Of a stretch of DNA of 64,000 bases, positions 41,159 to 49,245 are shown in pieces. Source of the stretch: Brevibacterium yomogidense (lineage in GTDB: Bacteria; Actinomycetota; Actinomycetes; Actinomycetales; Brevibacteriaceae); contig NZ_JABASY010000001.1 in NCBI RefSeq assembly GCF_016107685.1, positions 896,187 to 960,186 on the forward strand, read 5' to 3'. The notes under the pieces were generated by a model that was given only the letters and a program-made list of their open reading frames with translations, was not told where the DNA came from and ran no database searches. How positions within the stretch are numbered: the first letter of the stretch is position 1; each line of letters starts with the position of its first letter. Position numbers and translations under genes: made by a program.

Positions 41159-41716
41159 TCACGCCTGTGCGCGGTCCTCCAGGACACGGGTGATCGTCGT
41201 CTCCAGCCAGCCGCGAGTGCGACCGACGACGGCGTCGGGTTCGGGGAGGCCCGGAGTCTTCGACAGCGCCGAGGTCGTGGTGCCCAGGAGCTCTGCGACT
41301 TCGCCGACCGTGAGGTAGCGGACCGGGTCGGCCGCTTGTCCAGTGTGCGGAGCGGAAGCATCCGAGGAGGACGCGTGCGGGGCGGACGGCTCGTCGGCCG
41401 GCACCGCTGTGGAGACGGCCCCCATCGGAGCCTCCGGCGCACTGCGGACGTCAGCGGTATCGGGACCGCCGGCGGTGCCGGAGTCGTGGCTGTTGCCGGT
41501 GTTGCCAGCGGAGTCGGTTCCGTCAGCGGCACCGCTTGCCACTGGCAGCGCGGTGGGGGAGACCGCCCGTCCCGCGTCGGGAGCGTTCTCCCAGGGGTCG
41601 CCGGGAGAAGTCGGCAGGGAGAGGAAACCGCTGCGCTGACCCGTGAGCAGTCCGAGCGCGCCCAGCGCAGCTCCCAGAACGGCGCCCAGTCCCAGCATCG
41701 CCAGTCTCTTCATCAT
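41159..41716 (-). CDS. Membrane-anchored protein with C-terminal excisionase-like HTH
   Basis: About 185 residues. The start is probably ATG 41716 after GGGAGCGAAGG; 41713 and 41737 are alternatives. One N-terminal hydrophobic segment (LAMLGLGAVLGAALGALGLL) is followed by about 100 disordered Ser/Ala/Asp/Thr-rich residues. The C-terminal 50 residues (YLTVGEVAELLGTTTSALS then LPEPDAVVGRTRGWLETTI) look like the MerR/excisionase-type HTH (HTH_17), with LPEPD and RGWLETTI as in AlpA/Xis-like proteins. A membrane-tethered DNA-binding domain is unusual. The positive-inside rule would place the HTH outside unless the topology is inverted. Function unknown. Confidence 0.6.
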   Translation of the reverse strand: MMKRLAMLGLGAVLGAALGALGLLTGQRSGFLSLPTSPGDPWENAPDAGRAVSPTALPVASGAADGTDSAGNTGNSHDSGTAGGPDTADVRSAPEAPMGAVSTAVPADEPSAPHASSSDASAPHTGQAADPVRYLTVGEVAELLGTTTSALSKTPGLPEPDAVVGRTRGWLETTITRVLEDRAQA

Positions 41717-41867
41717 CCTTCGCTCCCATGCGGTCATCGAGGTCGTCGTCACAGTCCGCTTCCCAGTATGGGGCACGGGGGTGTTCGCCGTCTGTGCGGT
41801 GGGACAGCCTCACTGCTTGCGCCGTACTTGTCTTTCCGCCAACCGCGCACCATCTGCCGACTACCAC

Positions 41868-43217
41868 CTACTGCGCACGGCTTCCGTCCGGCTTGGGCGC
41901 CGCCTTGAGCGCGAGTGTCACGAACCCGGCGGCGATCATCGTGAGGCCCACGACCCACAGTCCCGCGTTCTGTGTGCCGGTGAGCTCCGCCAATCCGCCC
42001 GTGATGTACGGGGCGAAGAAGCCGGCGGAGTTGCCCAGCGAGTTCACCAGAGCGATGCCCGCGGCCGCCGCGGCACCTGCGAGGAACGTCTGGGGAAGCG
42101 GCCAGAAGCACGGCAGGGTCGCGCAGATCGCCATGCAGCAGATCGTCACCGCGATCATCGTCGTGAACGGCGAATCCATGTAGAGGGCGACGGGGATCGC
42201 CGCACCGCCGATGAACAGCGGCAGGGCGACGTGCCAGACGCGTTCCCCTGTCCGGTCCCCGTGGCGTGACCACAGGATCATCGCCACCGCGCCGAACGAG
42301 TAGGGGATGGCGGTGATGAGGCCGATCTGCACGATCGAGTACTCGGTGCCGAACCTCTCCGAGAAGCCCGCGATGATCGTCGGCAGGAAGAAGCTCAGGG
42401 CGTAGAGGCCGTACACAGCACCGAAGTACACGAAGCTGAGTGCCCATACGCGCGGCTGCAGGAGCGCTCGTCGCACCGGGTAGTGGTACGCGTTCACCGT
42501 CGCCATCTCCTCAGCCTCTATGCGGGCGGTCAGCCACGCGCGCTCCTCCGGCTTCAGCCATGCCGCGTCCCTGGGGCGGTCGGTGAGGAGGAAGAGACAC
42601 ATGATGCCCAGCGCGACCGCGGGCAGTCCCTCGATGAGGAACATGAACCGCCAGCCCGCGAAGTCGCCCAGGACGGTCTCGCCGCGATCGATGAGCCACG
42701 ACGACAGCGGGGCTCCGACGACGTTCGACAGCGGGATCGCGAGCATGAACAGTGCGGTGGCACGTGCCCTGCGGCGGGCGGGGAACCAGTACGTGAGGTA
42801 GAGGACGATGCCGGGGAAGAACCCGGCCTCGGCCACCCCCAGGAGGAAGCGGAGTCCATACAGCCAGTACTCGTTCGTCACGAACGCCATCGCGGATGCC
42901 ACGAGCCCCCAGCTGATGAGGATGCGCGCCAGCCAGATCCGGGCGCCGAACCGGTGGAGTGCCAGGTTCGACGGCACCTCGAGCAGGAGGTAGCCGAAGA
43001 AGAAGATGCCGGCCGCGAAACCGAACTGAGTCGCGGTGAGGCCCAGGTCCTCGTTCATCCCACCCGGACCGGCGATCGAGATGTTCGTCCGGTCCAGGTA
43101 GTTGATGAGGTACATCGCGATGATGAATGGGATGAGCCGCCACGTGACCTTCTTGAGGACGCGGTTCTCCATCGCCGTTTCGGCGGCCGGTGTCTGAGCG
43201 GGGAGCGATTCTGACAT
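41868..43217 (-). CDS. MFS transporter, anion:cation symporter (ACS) family
   Basis: 449 residues with 12 predicted membrane helices. Helix 1 ends YLINYLDRTNISIAGPGGM, the characteristic ACS signature. It continues with GYLLLEVPSNLALHRFGARI, GVAEAGFFPGIVLYLTYWFP and a central cytoplasmic loop around LTDRPRDAAWLKPEERAW. Relatives carry phthalate, tartrate, glucarate or other organic anions with protons. The open frame continues upstream past ATG 43217, but only as antisense to the asparaginase gene, so 43217 is the credible start. No transport-specific neighbour identifies the substrate. Confidence 0.92.
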   Translation of the reverse strand: MSESLPAQTPAAETAMENRVLKKVTWRLIPFIIAMYLINYLDRTNISIAGPGGMNEDLGLTATQFGFAAGIFFFGYLLLEVPSNLALHRFGARIWLARILISWGLVASAMAFVTNEYWLYGLRFLLGVAEAGFFPGIVLYLTYWFPARRRARATALFMLAIPLSNVVGAPLSSWLIDRGETVLGDFAGWRFMFLIEGLPAVALGIMCLFLLTDRPRDAAWLKPEERAWLTARIEAEEMATVNAYHYPVRRALLQPRVWALSFVYFGAVYGLYALSFFLPTIIAGFSERFGTEYSIVQIGLITAIPYSFGAVAMILWSRHGDRTGERVWHVALPLFIGGAAIPVALYMDSPFTTMIAVTICCMAICATLPCFWPLPQTFLAGAAAAAGIALVNSLGNSAGFFAPYITGGLAELTGTQNAGLWVVGLTMIAAGFVTLALKAAPKPDGSRAQ

Positions 43218-43401
43218 GTGCTGTCCGTTCGGGAACGACCCGGCCGCTTCCGCGCGGTCGGGCCGATGAGATGACCTGATGTGCCATGGGGCATGTCCGT
43301 CGGATCGTAGCCCGTGCCACATCCCCACAGTGGCACCGGCATCACACTGCGAGATGAGGAGGATCAGGCAGTGCCCGTGCCCGTGCGCGGCGGCTCGGCT
43401 G

Positions 43402-44439
43402 TCAGCGTGCGGGGAAGACCGTGGACGCGTCGGTTCCGAACTGGAGAGCCAGGATGAGCGCCAGGCGTGCCTTCCGCGCGTGGAGCGTCCCCGCGGGGAC
43501 GAGGCCGCGGCCCAGCAGGTCGATCTCCGCGCCCGGGTAGCCGTAGGTCCGCTCGAGCATCGCTCCGGCGCCCGTCCGCGAGGCGAGCACGACGGGCATC
43601 TGTGCTGCGAGCGCCTCGACACGGCGCACGGTCGTCTCCGGGACGTGTCCGCCTCCCACTCCGGACAGCACGCAGCCGCTGTAGCCGGCTGCCGCGAGGC
43701 CGTCCAGCAGCGCGAGGTCGTCGTCGAGGCCCACCTCGACCAGCGCGACACGGGGGAGGGGCGCCGGGTCTGTCGGGTCGACGGGCACCTCCCACCCGGA
43801 CACGGTCCGCGGTTCCGCGGGGACGTGGGGGAGGACCAGCCGGTCCTCGGACACCCAGCCCACGGGCCCCTGGCCAAGCCCTGCGGAGAACGCCGCGACC
43901 GAGGTGGTGTGCGCCTTCGTGACCGATGCCGGGTCGAAGACCTCGTCGGTGAAGACGAGGGATGCGGCAAGGCGGCGATCCGCAGCGAGCTCCCGCATCC
44001 GAGGATCCAGGGCGGTGAGCGCGGCCGCTCGGACGTTCGCGCCGCCGTCCGCGCCCGCCAGCGAGGGGTTGCGCATCGCCCCCGTGAGGGCCACGGGGAT
44101 GCCCGAGTCGTTGAGGAGGGACAGGACGAACGCGGAGTCTTCGAGCGTGTCCGTCCCCTGCGTGAGGACAGCACCGTCCGCTCCTGCGTCTGCGGCCGCC
44201 CGGAGGGAGCGCACCACCTCGAACAGGTGGGTGAGCGTGATCGACCCTGACCCGACCTGTGCGAGCTGCTCGAACGTCACGACGGGGGCACCCCCTGGCA
44301 GGGAGAGCGTGTCGAGGTGCGCGGCCTGCACGATCTGCTCCGCACCGATCGTGGGAGCCACGCCGGAGGAGGAGTCCTGCTGCGGGACGGAGGCGATCGT
44401 ACCGCCCAGGGCGATGACATGCAGACGAAGAGCGCTCAT
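43402..44439 (-). CDS. L-asparaginase
   Basis: 345 residues of the bacterial-type asparaginase fold. The two signature motifs are present: IALGGTIAS with nucleophile Thr14, and VLTQGTDTLED with Thr96-Asp97. TGAMRNPSLAGADGGANV carries the usual loop; the position often occupied by the catalytic Lys lies further on. No signal peptide is present, so it is cytoplasmic. It hydrolyses asparagine to aspartate and ammonia. It lies 17 bases downstream of an NAD-binding protein gene in the same direction and is probably cotranscribed with it. Confidence 0.92.
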   Translation of the reverse strand: MSALRLHVIALGGTIASVPQQDSSSGVAPTIGAEQIVQAAHLDTLSLPGGAPVVTFEQLAQVGSGSITLTHLFEVVRSLRAAADAGADGAVLTQGTDTLEDSAFVLSLLNDSGIPVALTGAMRNPSLAGADGGANVRAAALTALDPRMRELAADRRLAASLVFTDEVFDPASVTKAHTTSVAAFSAGLGQGPVGWVSEDRLVLPHVPAEPRTVSGWEVPVDPTDPAPLPRVALVEVGLDDDLALLDGLAAAGYSGCVLSGVGGGHVPETTVRRVEALAAQMPVVLASRTGAGAMLERTYGYPGAEIDLLGRGLVPAGTLHARKARLALILALQFGTDASTVFPAR

Positions 44440-44456
44440 GTCCGTGAGTGTAGGCG

Positions 44457-45014
44457 TCAGCCGCCGAAGGTGACACGTGCTCGGTGGTGCACGGGTTCCG
44501 TGATCTCGTCGACGATCGACTTCGCGAGGTCGTCGAGGTCGGAATCGGTGGGAGGGCTCACATAGAACCAGTCGAGGTCCTCAGGGGTGTCGAGGAGGTC
44601 GTAGAGCACTGCGTCCATCTCCAGCCACTCCTGCGTCGATTCCGCGGATTGTCCGGGGGATCCCTCCGGGTGACCGCGGGACCCTTCCGGGTGCCCGGGT
44701 GCGACCCCGCCCACGACCCCCAGCCGTGTTCCCGACACACGCGCGTGGTCGGCGATGCAGCGCAGCACCGGCGCCGTGTTGCCCTCCATCCCCGCGCGCG
44801 GGGACAGGGCGCTCACGACGACGTCCGCGTCTCCCACCACCCGTCTGAGGACGGACGCGTCCTGGATGTCATCCGCGATGTACTCCGTATCGGGGACAGG
44901 CGCGAGTGGTTGGTTGCGCGACAGCGACGTGACCGCGTGGCCCCGCGCGCTCGCCTCCGCGACGATCCTGCTGCCGATGACACCGGTGCCTCCGATGACC
45001 ATGATGCGAACCAC
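44457..45014 (-). CDS. NAD(P)-binding NmrA/SDR-like protein
   Basis: About 185 residues with an N-terminal Rossmann motif VIGGTGVIGSRIVAEASARG and VVVSALSPRAG. GTG 45014 (GTGGTTCGC) is preferred because GAGAAG lies 7 bases upstream; ATG 45002 is an alternative. The middle carries a short GHPEGS repeat, and the C-terminal half (DTPEDLDWFYVSPP) fits the atypical-SDR/NmrA fold. Proteins of this type are redox sensors or small NAD(P)-dependent reductases. It is divergent from an HxlR redox-type regulator with 211 bases between, so it is the likely target of that regulator. Confidence 0.82.
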   Translation of the reverse strand: MVRIMVIGGTGVIGSRIVAEASARGHAVTSLSRNQPLAPVPDTEYIADDIQDASVLRRVVGDADVVVSALSPRAGMEGNTAPVLRCIADHARVSGTRLGVVGGVAPGHPEGSRGHPEGSPGQSAESTQEWLEMDAVLYDLLDTPEDLDWFYVSPPTDSDLDDLAKSIVDEITEPVHHRARVTFGG

Positions 45015-45225
45015 TGGATGACTTCTCGCCTTTCTCCTGTGTGTCCGGACGACAGTTCCCGCTGACGTCCGGACACACCGTCCACCGTTCTCTGCTTCCC
45101 GAGTACTTACCGGTATTGGACGGTCCGCAGTCACCCTAGGTAACCTTCCCGACATTGGGAAGAAGGCACTTTCAGGTAACCAGTGGAGGGGTACCGGAAA
45201 GTACGAGCAGGCGAGGACAGACACG
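45015..45225. promoter_or_regulatory. Divergent NmrA-like / hxlR control region with GGTAACC repeats
   Basis: GGTAACC occurs at 45139-45145 and 45175-45181, 36 bases apart, close to the hxlR start. ACCGGTA and GTACCGG-type dyads lie nearby. HxlR-family sites usually contain GTAAC/GTTAC halves, so these are candidate operators. Confidence 0.5.
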
Positions 45226-45729
45226 ATGACCGCACACGATTCGCAGGACGTCTCACAGGTCGTTGCACGAGACGGACAGGTGGAGCACGGTTTCGACCAC
45301 CCCGTCCTGCTCGACGGCGGCGAGGGCAGCCCGGAGGTGTGGTCGGAGGTCCTGGGGGACTGGAACCCCTACTTCAACGGCTGCCCCACCCGGGCGATGC
45401 TCGATCGGATCGGGGACAAGTGGACGGTCCTCATCCTCGGCGCGCTCATGGACGGGCCCCGGCGCTTCGGCTGGCTGCATCGGACGATCGAAGGGGTGTC
45501 GCGGAAGATGCTCACGCAGACACTCCGCGCTCTGGAGCGGGACGGCCTCGTGAACCGTCGGGTCTACCCGGAGGTGCCCGCGAGGGTCGAGTACTCGCTC
45601 ACGGAGGCGGGACGGTCCCTCGCCGCAGTCGTCTCCTTCCTCACCCAGTGGGCATCGACGCACATGCCCGCGGTCATCGAATCCCGTGAGGAGTTCGACC
45701 GCTCCGCCCTTGCTCCCGACGGCTCCTGA
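45226..45729 (+). CDS. HxlR-family transcriptional regulator
   Basis: 167 residues with a winged HTH of the HxlR/DUF24 class: GDKWTVLILGALMDGPRRFG, then IEGVSRKMLTQTLRALERDG and YSLTEAGRSL. A single Cys in FNGCPTRAML occupies the N-terminal position used for thiol sensing in HypR/YodB-like members. About 45 extra N-terminal residues precede the domain. GGCGAGGAC precedes ATG 45226. It is divergent from the NmrA-like/asparaginase pair, with GGTAACC repeats in between. Inference: electrophile- or redox-responsive local regulator. Confidence 0.9.
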   Translation: MTAHDSQDVSQVVARDGQVEHGFDHPVLLDGGEGSPEVWSEVLGDWNPYFNGCPTRAMLDRIGDKWTVLILGALMDGPRRFGWLHRTIEGVSRKMLTQTLRALERDGLVNRRVYPEVPARVEYSLTEAGRSLAAVVSFLTQWASTHMPAVIESREEFDRSALAPDGS

Positions 45730-45731
45730 TA

Positions 45732-45777
45732 CGAGGCTCCACAGCCTGACACTTGTCGGAGCGCACGTGCGGCCTCG
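45732..45777. terminator. Weak hairpin between convergent hxlR and crtEb
   Basis: CGAGGC (45732-45737) and GCCTCG (45772-45777) can pair across a long loop. It is the only pairing seen at the end of the crt genes. Confidence 0.35.
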
Positions 45778-45780
45778 CGT

Positions 45781-46689
45781 CTACGGCAGCGGGATCAGTC
45801 CGCTGTGGAGGAAGAGCAGCATCGTCACTCCGAATCCCACGAGGTAGTTGAGCCAGAGGAACGTCGTCCACCCGCGGTGGGCATCTGCCGCGGTCTCGTC
45901 GGTGACGTTGAGGAACCGGGCGACCGACACGAGATAGGGCACCGCCCCCAGCGCGGCCCACCGCAGGACGGGCCCGGACCCCAGGGCACTGACCCCGGCG
46001 GCCGCGTAGCCGACGAACGACACCCACACGGTGGCCCGCGCGCCGAGGACGGTCGCGATCGACGCGATCCCGGCCTCGCGATCGGGGCCCACGTCCTGCA
46101 CTGCGCCGAACGCCTGGCTCGCCGTCCCCCAGAGGAAGAACGCGACCAGGCCGCACCAGCCCGCTGCGGACGGCCACGCGCCGAGCGCCGCGAGGCCCAC
46201 CCACGCCGGTGACGAGAAGTGCGTCGACGAGGTGACGGAGTCGAGGAACGGGACCTCCTTGAACCGGAGTCCCTTCGCGCTGTAGGCGACGACGGCGAAG
46301 AGGGAGACGGCGAGCACCGGCACGACCGCGATACCACCGACGGCCACCAGCCACACGACGAATGGTGCGCAGGTGAGAGCGGCCGCGGCGAGGACGGGTC
46401 GATGCATCCGCCGGTCGAGCACGTCACCCTCGAGGCCGCCCTTGCGTGGGTTCCGCAGATCGGATTCGTAGTCGAAGACGTCGTTGATGCCGTACATCGC
46501 GAGGTTGTAGGGGATGAGGAAGAAGAGGCACCCCACCCAGAAGGTGGCGTCGACGCCACCGCCGGCCAGCAGCCACGCGGCCCCGAACGGATAGGCCGTG
46601 TTGATCCACGACAAGGGTCGGGAGGTCATGAGCAGGTGCCGCAGGGCGCGGCCGGTCGTCAGGCGGGGCGGGGTCTCCTCGCCGATCAT
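45781..46689 (-). CDS. crtEb: Lycopene elongase (UbiA-family prenyltransferase)
   Basis: 302 residues and 7-9 hydrophobic segments of the UbiA superfamily. The two Asp-rich prenyl-diphosphate/Mg2+ sites are YGINDVFDYESDLRNPRKGG and QDVGPDREAGI. The position at the end of a crtB-crtI-crtYe-crtYf run identifies it as the enzyme adding two C5 (dimethylallyl) units to lycopene to make C45/C50 carotenoids such as flavuxanthin. ATG 46689 overlaps the crtYf stop (ATGA), so it is translationally coupled. Last gene of the unit. Confidence 0.88.
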   Translation of the reverse strand: MIGEETPPRLTTGRALRHLLMTSRPLSWINTAYPFGAAWLLAGGGVDATFWVGCLFFLIPYNLAMYGINDVFDYESDLRNPRKGGLEGDVLDRRMHRPVLAAAALTCAPFVVWLVAVGGIAVVPVLAVSLFAVVAYSAKGLRFKEVPFLDSVTSSTHFSSPAWVGLAALGAWPSAAGWCGLVAFFLWGTASQAFGAVQDVGPDREAGIASIATVLGARATVWVSFVGYAAAGVSALGSGPVLRWAALGAVPYLVSVARFLNVTDETAADAHRGWTTFLWLNYLVGFGVTMLLFLHSGLIPLP

Positions 46690-47078
46690 GAGGTGCGGCT
46701 CCCGTCGGTGGTCCTTGATCCGTCGGTAGCACGATGTCCTTCTGTGCCGCGGTGCCCGTCGGTTTCGCTGGGCCCGTCGGTGGCGCGGCGTCCCAGGAGG
46801 GTCCACAGCGCCGGCAGCGCGAGCACCGCGAAGACGGTGTAGGAGAAGTCCTCGACCGGCATGACCCCCAGGCGCACGCCGGAGGTCTGCGCCTCGCCGT
46901 AGTCCACGAGCCCCACACCGATCATGATGTTGTCGAACACCGCGGTGAGCGTCAGCAGCACGCCGGCGGTCACGATCAGGGCAGTCCGGTGCAGACGGGG
47001 TCTGTGGGAGCGCAGCGCCACGACGAGCACCACGAGTGCGACGGCGAGGAACACCGCATTGAGGACCGTGTACGTCAT
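46686..47078 (-). CDS. crtYf: C50 carotenoid cyclase subunit
   Basis: 130 residues with three membrane helices: LNAVFLAVALVVLVVAL, ALIVTAGVLLTLTAVFDNIM and a helix after the conserved PVEDFSYTVFAVLALP. Heterodimeric C50 cyclases are encoded by two such small genes (crtYe/crtYf in Corynebacterium, crtYg/crtYh in Micrococcus); the ring type (epsilon, gamma or beta) cannot be read from sequence alone. The C-terminal 30 residues are a hydrophilic TDGHRGTEGHRATDGSRT repeat that is probably dispensable. ATGA overlaps on both sides tie it to crtYe and crtEb. Confidence 0.85.
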   Translation of the reverse strand: MTYTVLNAVFLAVALVVLVVALRSHRPRLHRTALIVTAGVLLTLTAVFDNIMIGVGLVDYGEAQTSGVRLGVMPVEDFSYTVFAVLALPALWTLLGRRATDGPSETDGHRGTEGHRATDGSRTTDGSRTS

Positions 47079-47542
47079 ACGCTCTGGTCCTCTCGGCGTG
47101 GTAGGCGTGCCGTGTCGCGCTGCGCCGTGTCGCCCCGCACCTCGTCCCCCTGAGCCGCACGCCGCAGCAGGATCCGGCGCGTGCCCGTGTACACGTTCAT
47201 GGTGAGCCAGCAGAGGAAGGCGAGGAAGAGGAGCTCTTCGACGGGCAGCTCCGGGGCCAGCAGCAGGCCGGTCATGTAGGGCGTCTCACCGCGGAAGAAC
47301 ACTCCCAGTCCGATCCCGAACCCGTCCCACACGAGGAACGTCGCGACACCGGCGGTGTGGACGATCGCGGCGCGTCTCCAGTCGGCGAACCAGAACAGCC
47401 GGTGGCGCCAGTCGAGGACGAGCATCCCCGCCATGCTGAACAGCAGGCACGCGGCGTACGCGAACGGTTCCAGCGTGCTGGGCGGTCCGCCCACCAAGGC
47501 CGCCGTCACGTCGCCGGCCGCTGCGCTTCCCAGTGCGCTCAC
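47075..47542 (-). CDS. crtYe: C50 carotenoid cyclase subunit
   Basis: 155 residues. The GTG start at 47542 overlaps the crtI stop (GTGA); no ATG gives a suitable protein. Three membrane helices are visible, with MLVLDWRHRLFWFADWRRA between the first two and the conserved ELPVEELLFLAFLCWLTMN in the third. This PVEE motif is the lycopene-cyclase-domain signature. It forms a heterodimer with CrtYf to cyclise the ends of the C50 chain (family knowledge). The C-terminal tail is charged and disordered. Confidence 0.85.
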   Translation of the reverse strand: MSALGSAAAGDVTAALVGGPPSTLEPFAYAACLLFSMAGMLVLDWRHRLFWFADWRRAAIVHTAGVATFLVWDGFGIGLGVFFRGETPYMTGLLLAPELPVEELLFLAFLCWLTMNVYTGTRRILLRRAAQGDEVRGDTAQRDTARLPRREDQSV

Positions 47543-49245
47543 CGCCGGATGCCCCGGCCCGCCTCGAACGTCCGCAGGGCGTCGATCGCGTTCTCCGCGC
47601 TCATGACACACATCGGCAGTCCGACCCCGGGGGAGGTGTACGCGCCGGCGCGCAGGAGGTTGGACACGCGCGGGGAGACGACGGAGTCGCGGAACATCGC
47701 GCTCTGCTTGAGGGTGTGCGCGGGCCCCAGGGCGGTGCCGGACCATGCGCGGAGGTTGTGGGCGAAGTCGCCGGGCGCCCGCACGTGCCGCACGCGCACG
47801 CGCGCTCGCAGGTCGGGTGCGCCCACGCGCGCCCCCACCGCGTCGATGACCCGGTCCACGTACTGTTCGATCTCCTCCTGTCCCGCCCGCAGGGACGGGT
47901 TCGCGGGGAACGGGACGAGGATGAAGAGGCTCTCGCACCCGTCGGGCGCGACGGAGGGGTCCGTGACCGTCGGCGCGCACACGTACGTGCTCGCAGGCTC
48001 CGGCGGCTGGGCGTCCCGCCCGCCGAACACGGACGCGAAGTTCGTCTCCCAGTCATCGGTGAAGAACAGGGTGTGGTGGGACAGCCCGGGCACCTTCCCG
48101 TCGATGCCCAGCATGACGGTGAGCGCGCCCATGCCGGGGTCGCGCTTCTCCCATTCGCGCTTCGACACGCTCACGAGGCTGGGCGGCAGCAGGCGCGTCT
48201 CGACGTGGTGGAGGTCGCAGGCCGCCACGACCCAGTCCGGCCGTTCGGTCAGGCAGCCGTCGGGGGTCCGGTAGACGACCTCGGTGATGGTGCGGCTGGT
48301 GCCGGGGCCGGGTCGCAGGGACAGGACCTCGGCGTCGGTGACGATGCGGGCGCCGGCCCGCCGGGCCAGCCGGGCGAACGCGTCGATGAGGGTGCCCATC
48401 CCGCCCATCGGGTACTGCACCCCGTCGACCAGGTCCATGCGGCTCATGAGGTGGTAGAGCGCGGGGGTGCGGGCCGGGTCGGAGGCGAGGAACACGGACG
48501 GGTACAGGAGGATCTGCCGCAGGAGGGGGTGCCGGAACCGCTTGTGGACGTGATGGCGGAACGATCCGGTGAGCAGGCCCGGCAGCTGCGGCAGTGCGGC
48601 TCGGGTCTGCGGGTCGCGACCCGCTCCCGCGAGGACACCGGCGCCGAGGCGCCCCAGACTCCGCACTCTGCCCGGCACCCCCGCAACCCCTCGGTGCTCG
48701 CGACCGAAATCGGTCCGCAGGGCGTGTGCGCACGCGAGATCGTAGAGCAGGGAGGCGCTCGCCAGGTGCTCGTCGAGCGCGCGCGAGGAACCGGGCTCCA
48801 GCGCTTCGAAGAGGGCGCGGAGCATCTCGCTGTCCGGTCGGACGTCGACGGGGTCCGGGAAGTCGGGATCGGTGAAGCTTGGGCCGGGGGCGTCGGGACG
48901 GACCGTGTCGGAAGCGTCGGCCGGGCCGTCGGGCTGCGTGAGGTCCGCGGACGCGGGGGGATGCACGTGGTCGGGGAACAGGCGGTAGGAGGTGGGGAGG
49001 TCGACGAGGTCGAGCTGCTCCTCGGCCGAGGTGCCGAACCGTCGGAAGAACGCGTCGAACACCTCGGGCATGAGGTACCACGACGGCCCGGTGTCGAAGA
49101 CGAACCCGTCGTCCTCGAGGGTCGCCGCGCGGCCGCCCACCTGGGGCAGGCGCTCGAGGACGACGACGTCGTGGCCGTCCTGCGCGGCGAGAGCGGCGGT
49201 GGCGAGACCGGAGATCCCGGCCCCGATGACGACGACCCGACTCAC
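47539..49245 (-). CDS. crtI: Phytoene desaturase
   Basis: 568 residues. GTG 49245 overlaps the crtB stop (GTGA) and starts MSRVVVIGAGISGLATAALA, the FAD-binding dinucleotide motif; VVVLERLPQVGGRAAT and FDTGPSWYLMPEVFDAFF follow. The C-terminal CrtI signature GAYTSPGVGLPMCVMSAENA is present. It converts phytoene to lycopene with FAD at the membrane. An unusual Pro/Asp-rich insertion of about 40 residues lies around residues 90-130, within a loop that is short in typical CrtI. The open frame extends far upstream on this strand, but only as antisense-type sequence. Confidence 0.92.
   Translation of the reverse strand: MSRVVVIGAGISGLATAALAAQDGHDVVVLERLPQVGGRAATLEDDGFVFDTGPSWYLMPEVFDAFFRRFGTSAEEQLDLVDLPTSYRLFPDHVHPPASADLTQPDGPADASDTVRPDAPGPSFTDPDFPDPVDVRPDSEMLRALFEALEPGSSRALDEHLASASLLYDLACAHALRTDFGREHRGVAGVPGRVRSLGRLGAGVLAGAGRDPQTRAALPQLPGLLTGSFRHHVHKRFRHPLLRQILLYPSVFLASDPARTPALYHLMSRMDLVDGVQYPMGGMGTLIDAFARLARRAGARIVTDAEVLSLRPGPGTSRTITEVVYRTPDGCLTERPDWVVAACDLHHVETRLLPPSLVSVSKREWEKRDPGMGALTVMLGIDGKVPGLSHHTLFFTDDWETNFASVFGGRDAQPPEPASTYVCAPTVTDPSVAPDGCESLFILVPFPANPSLRAGQEEIEQYVDRVIDAVGARVGAPDLRARVRVRHVRAPGDFAHNLRAWSGTALGPAHTLKQSAMFRDSVVSPRVSNLLRAGAYTSPGVGLPMCVMSAENAIDALRTFEAGRGIRR

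Noticed and set aside
43218..44174. N-terminal extension of the MFS transporter by over 300 codons
   Set aside because: It is antisense to the well-supported asparaginase gene and Arg/Ser/Pro-rich without any family similarity.
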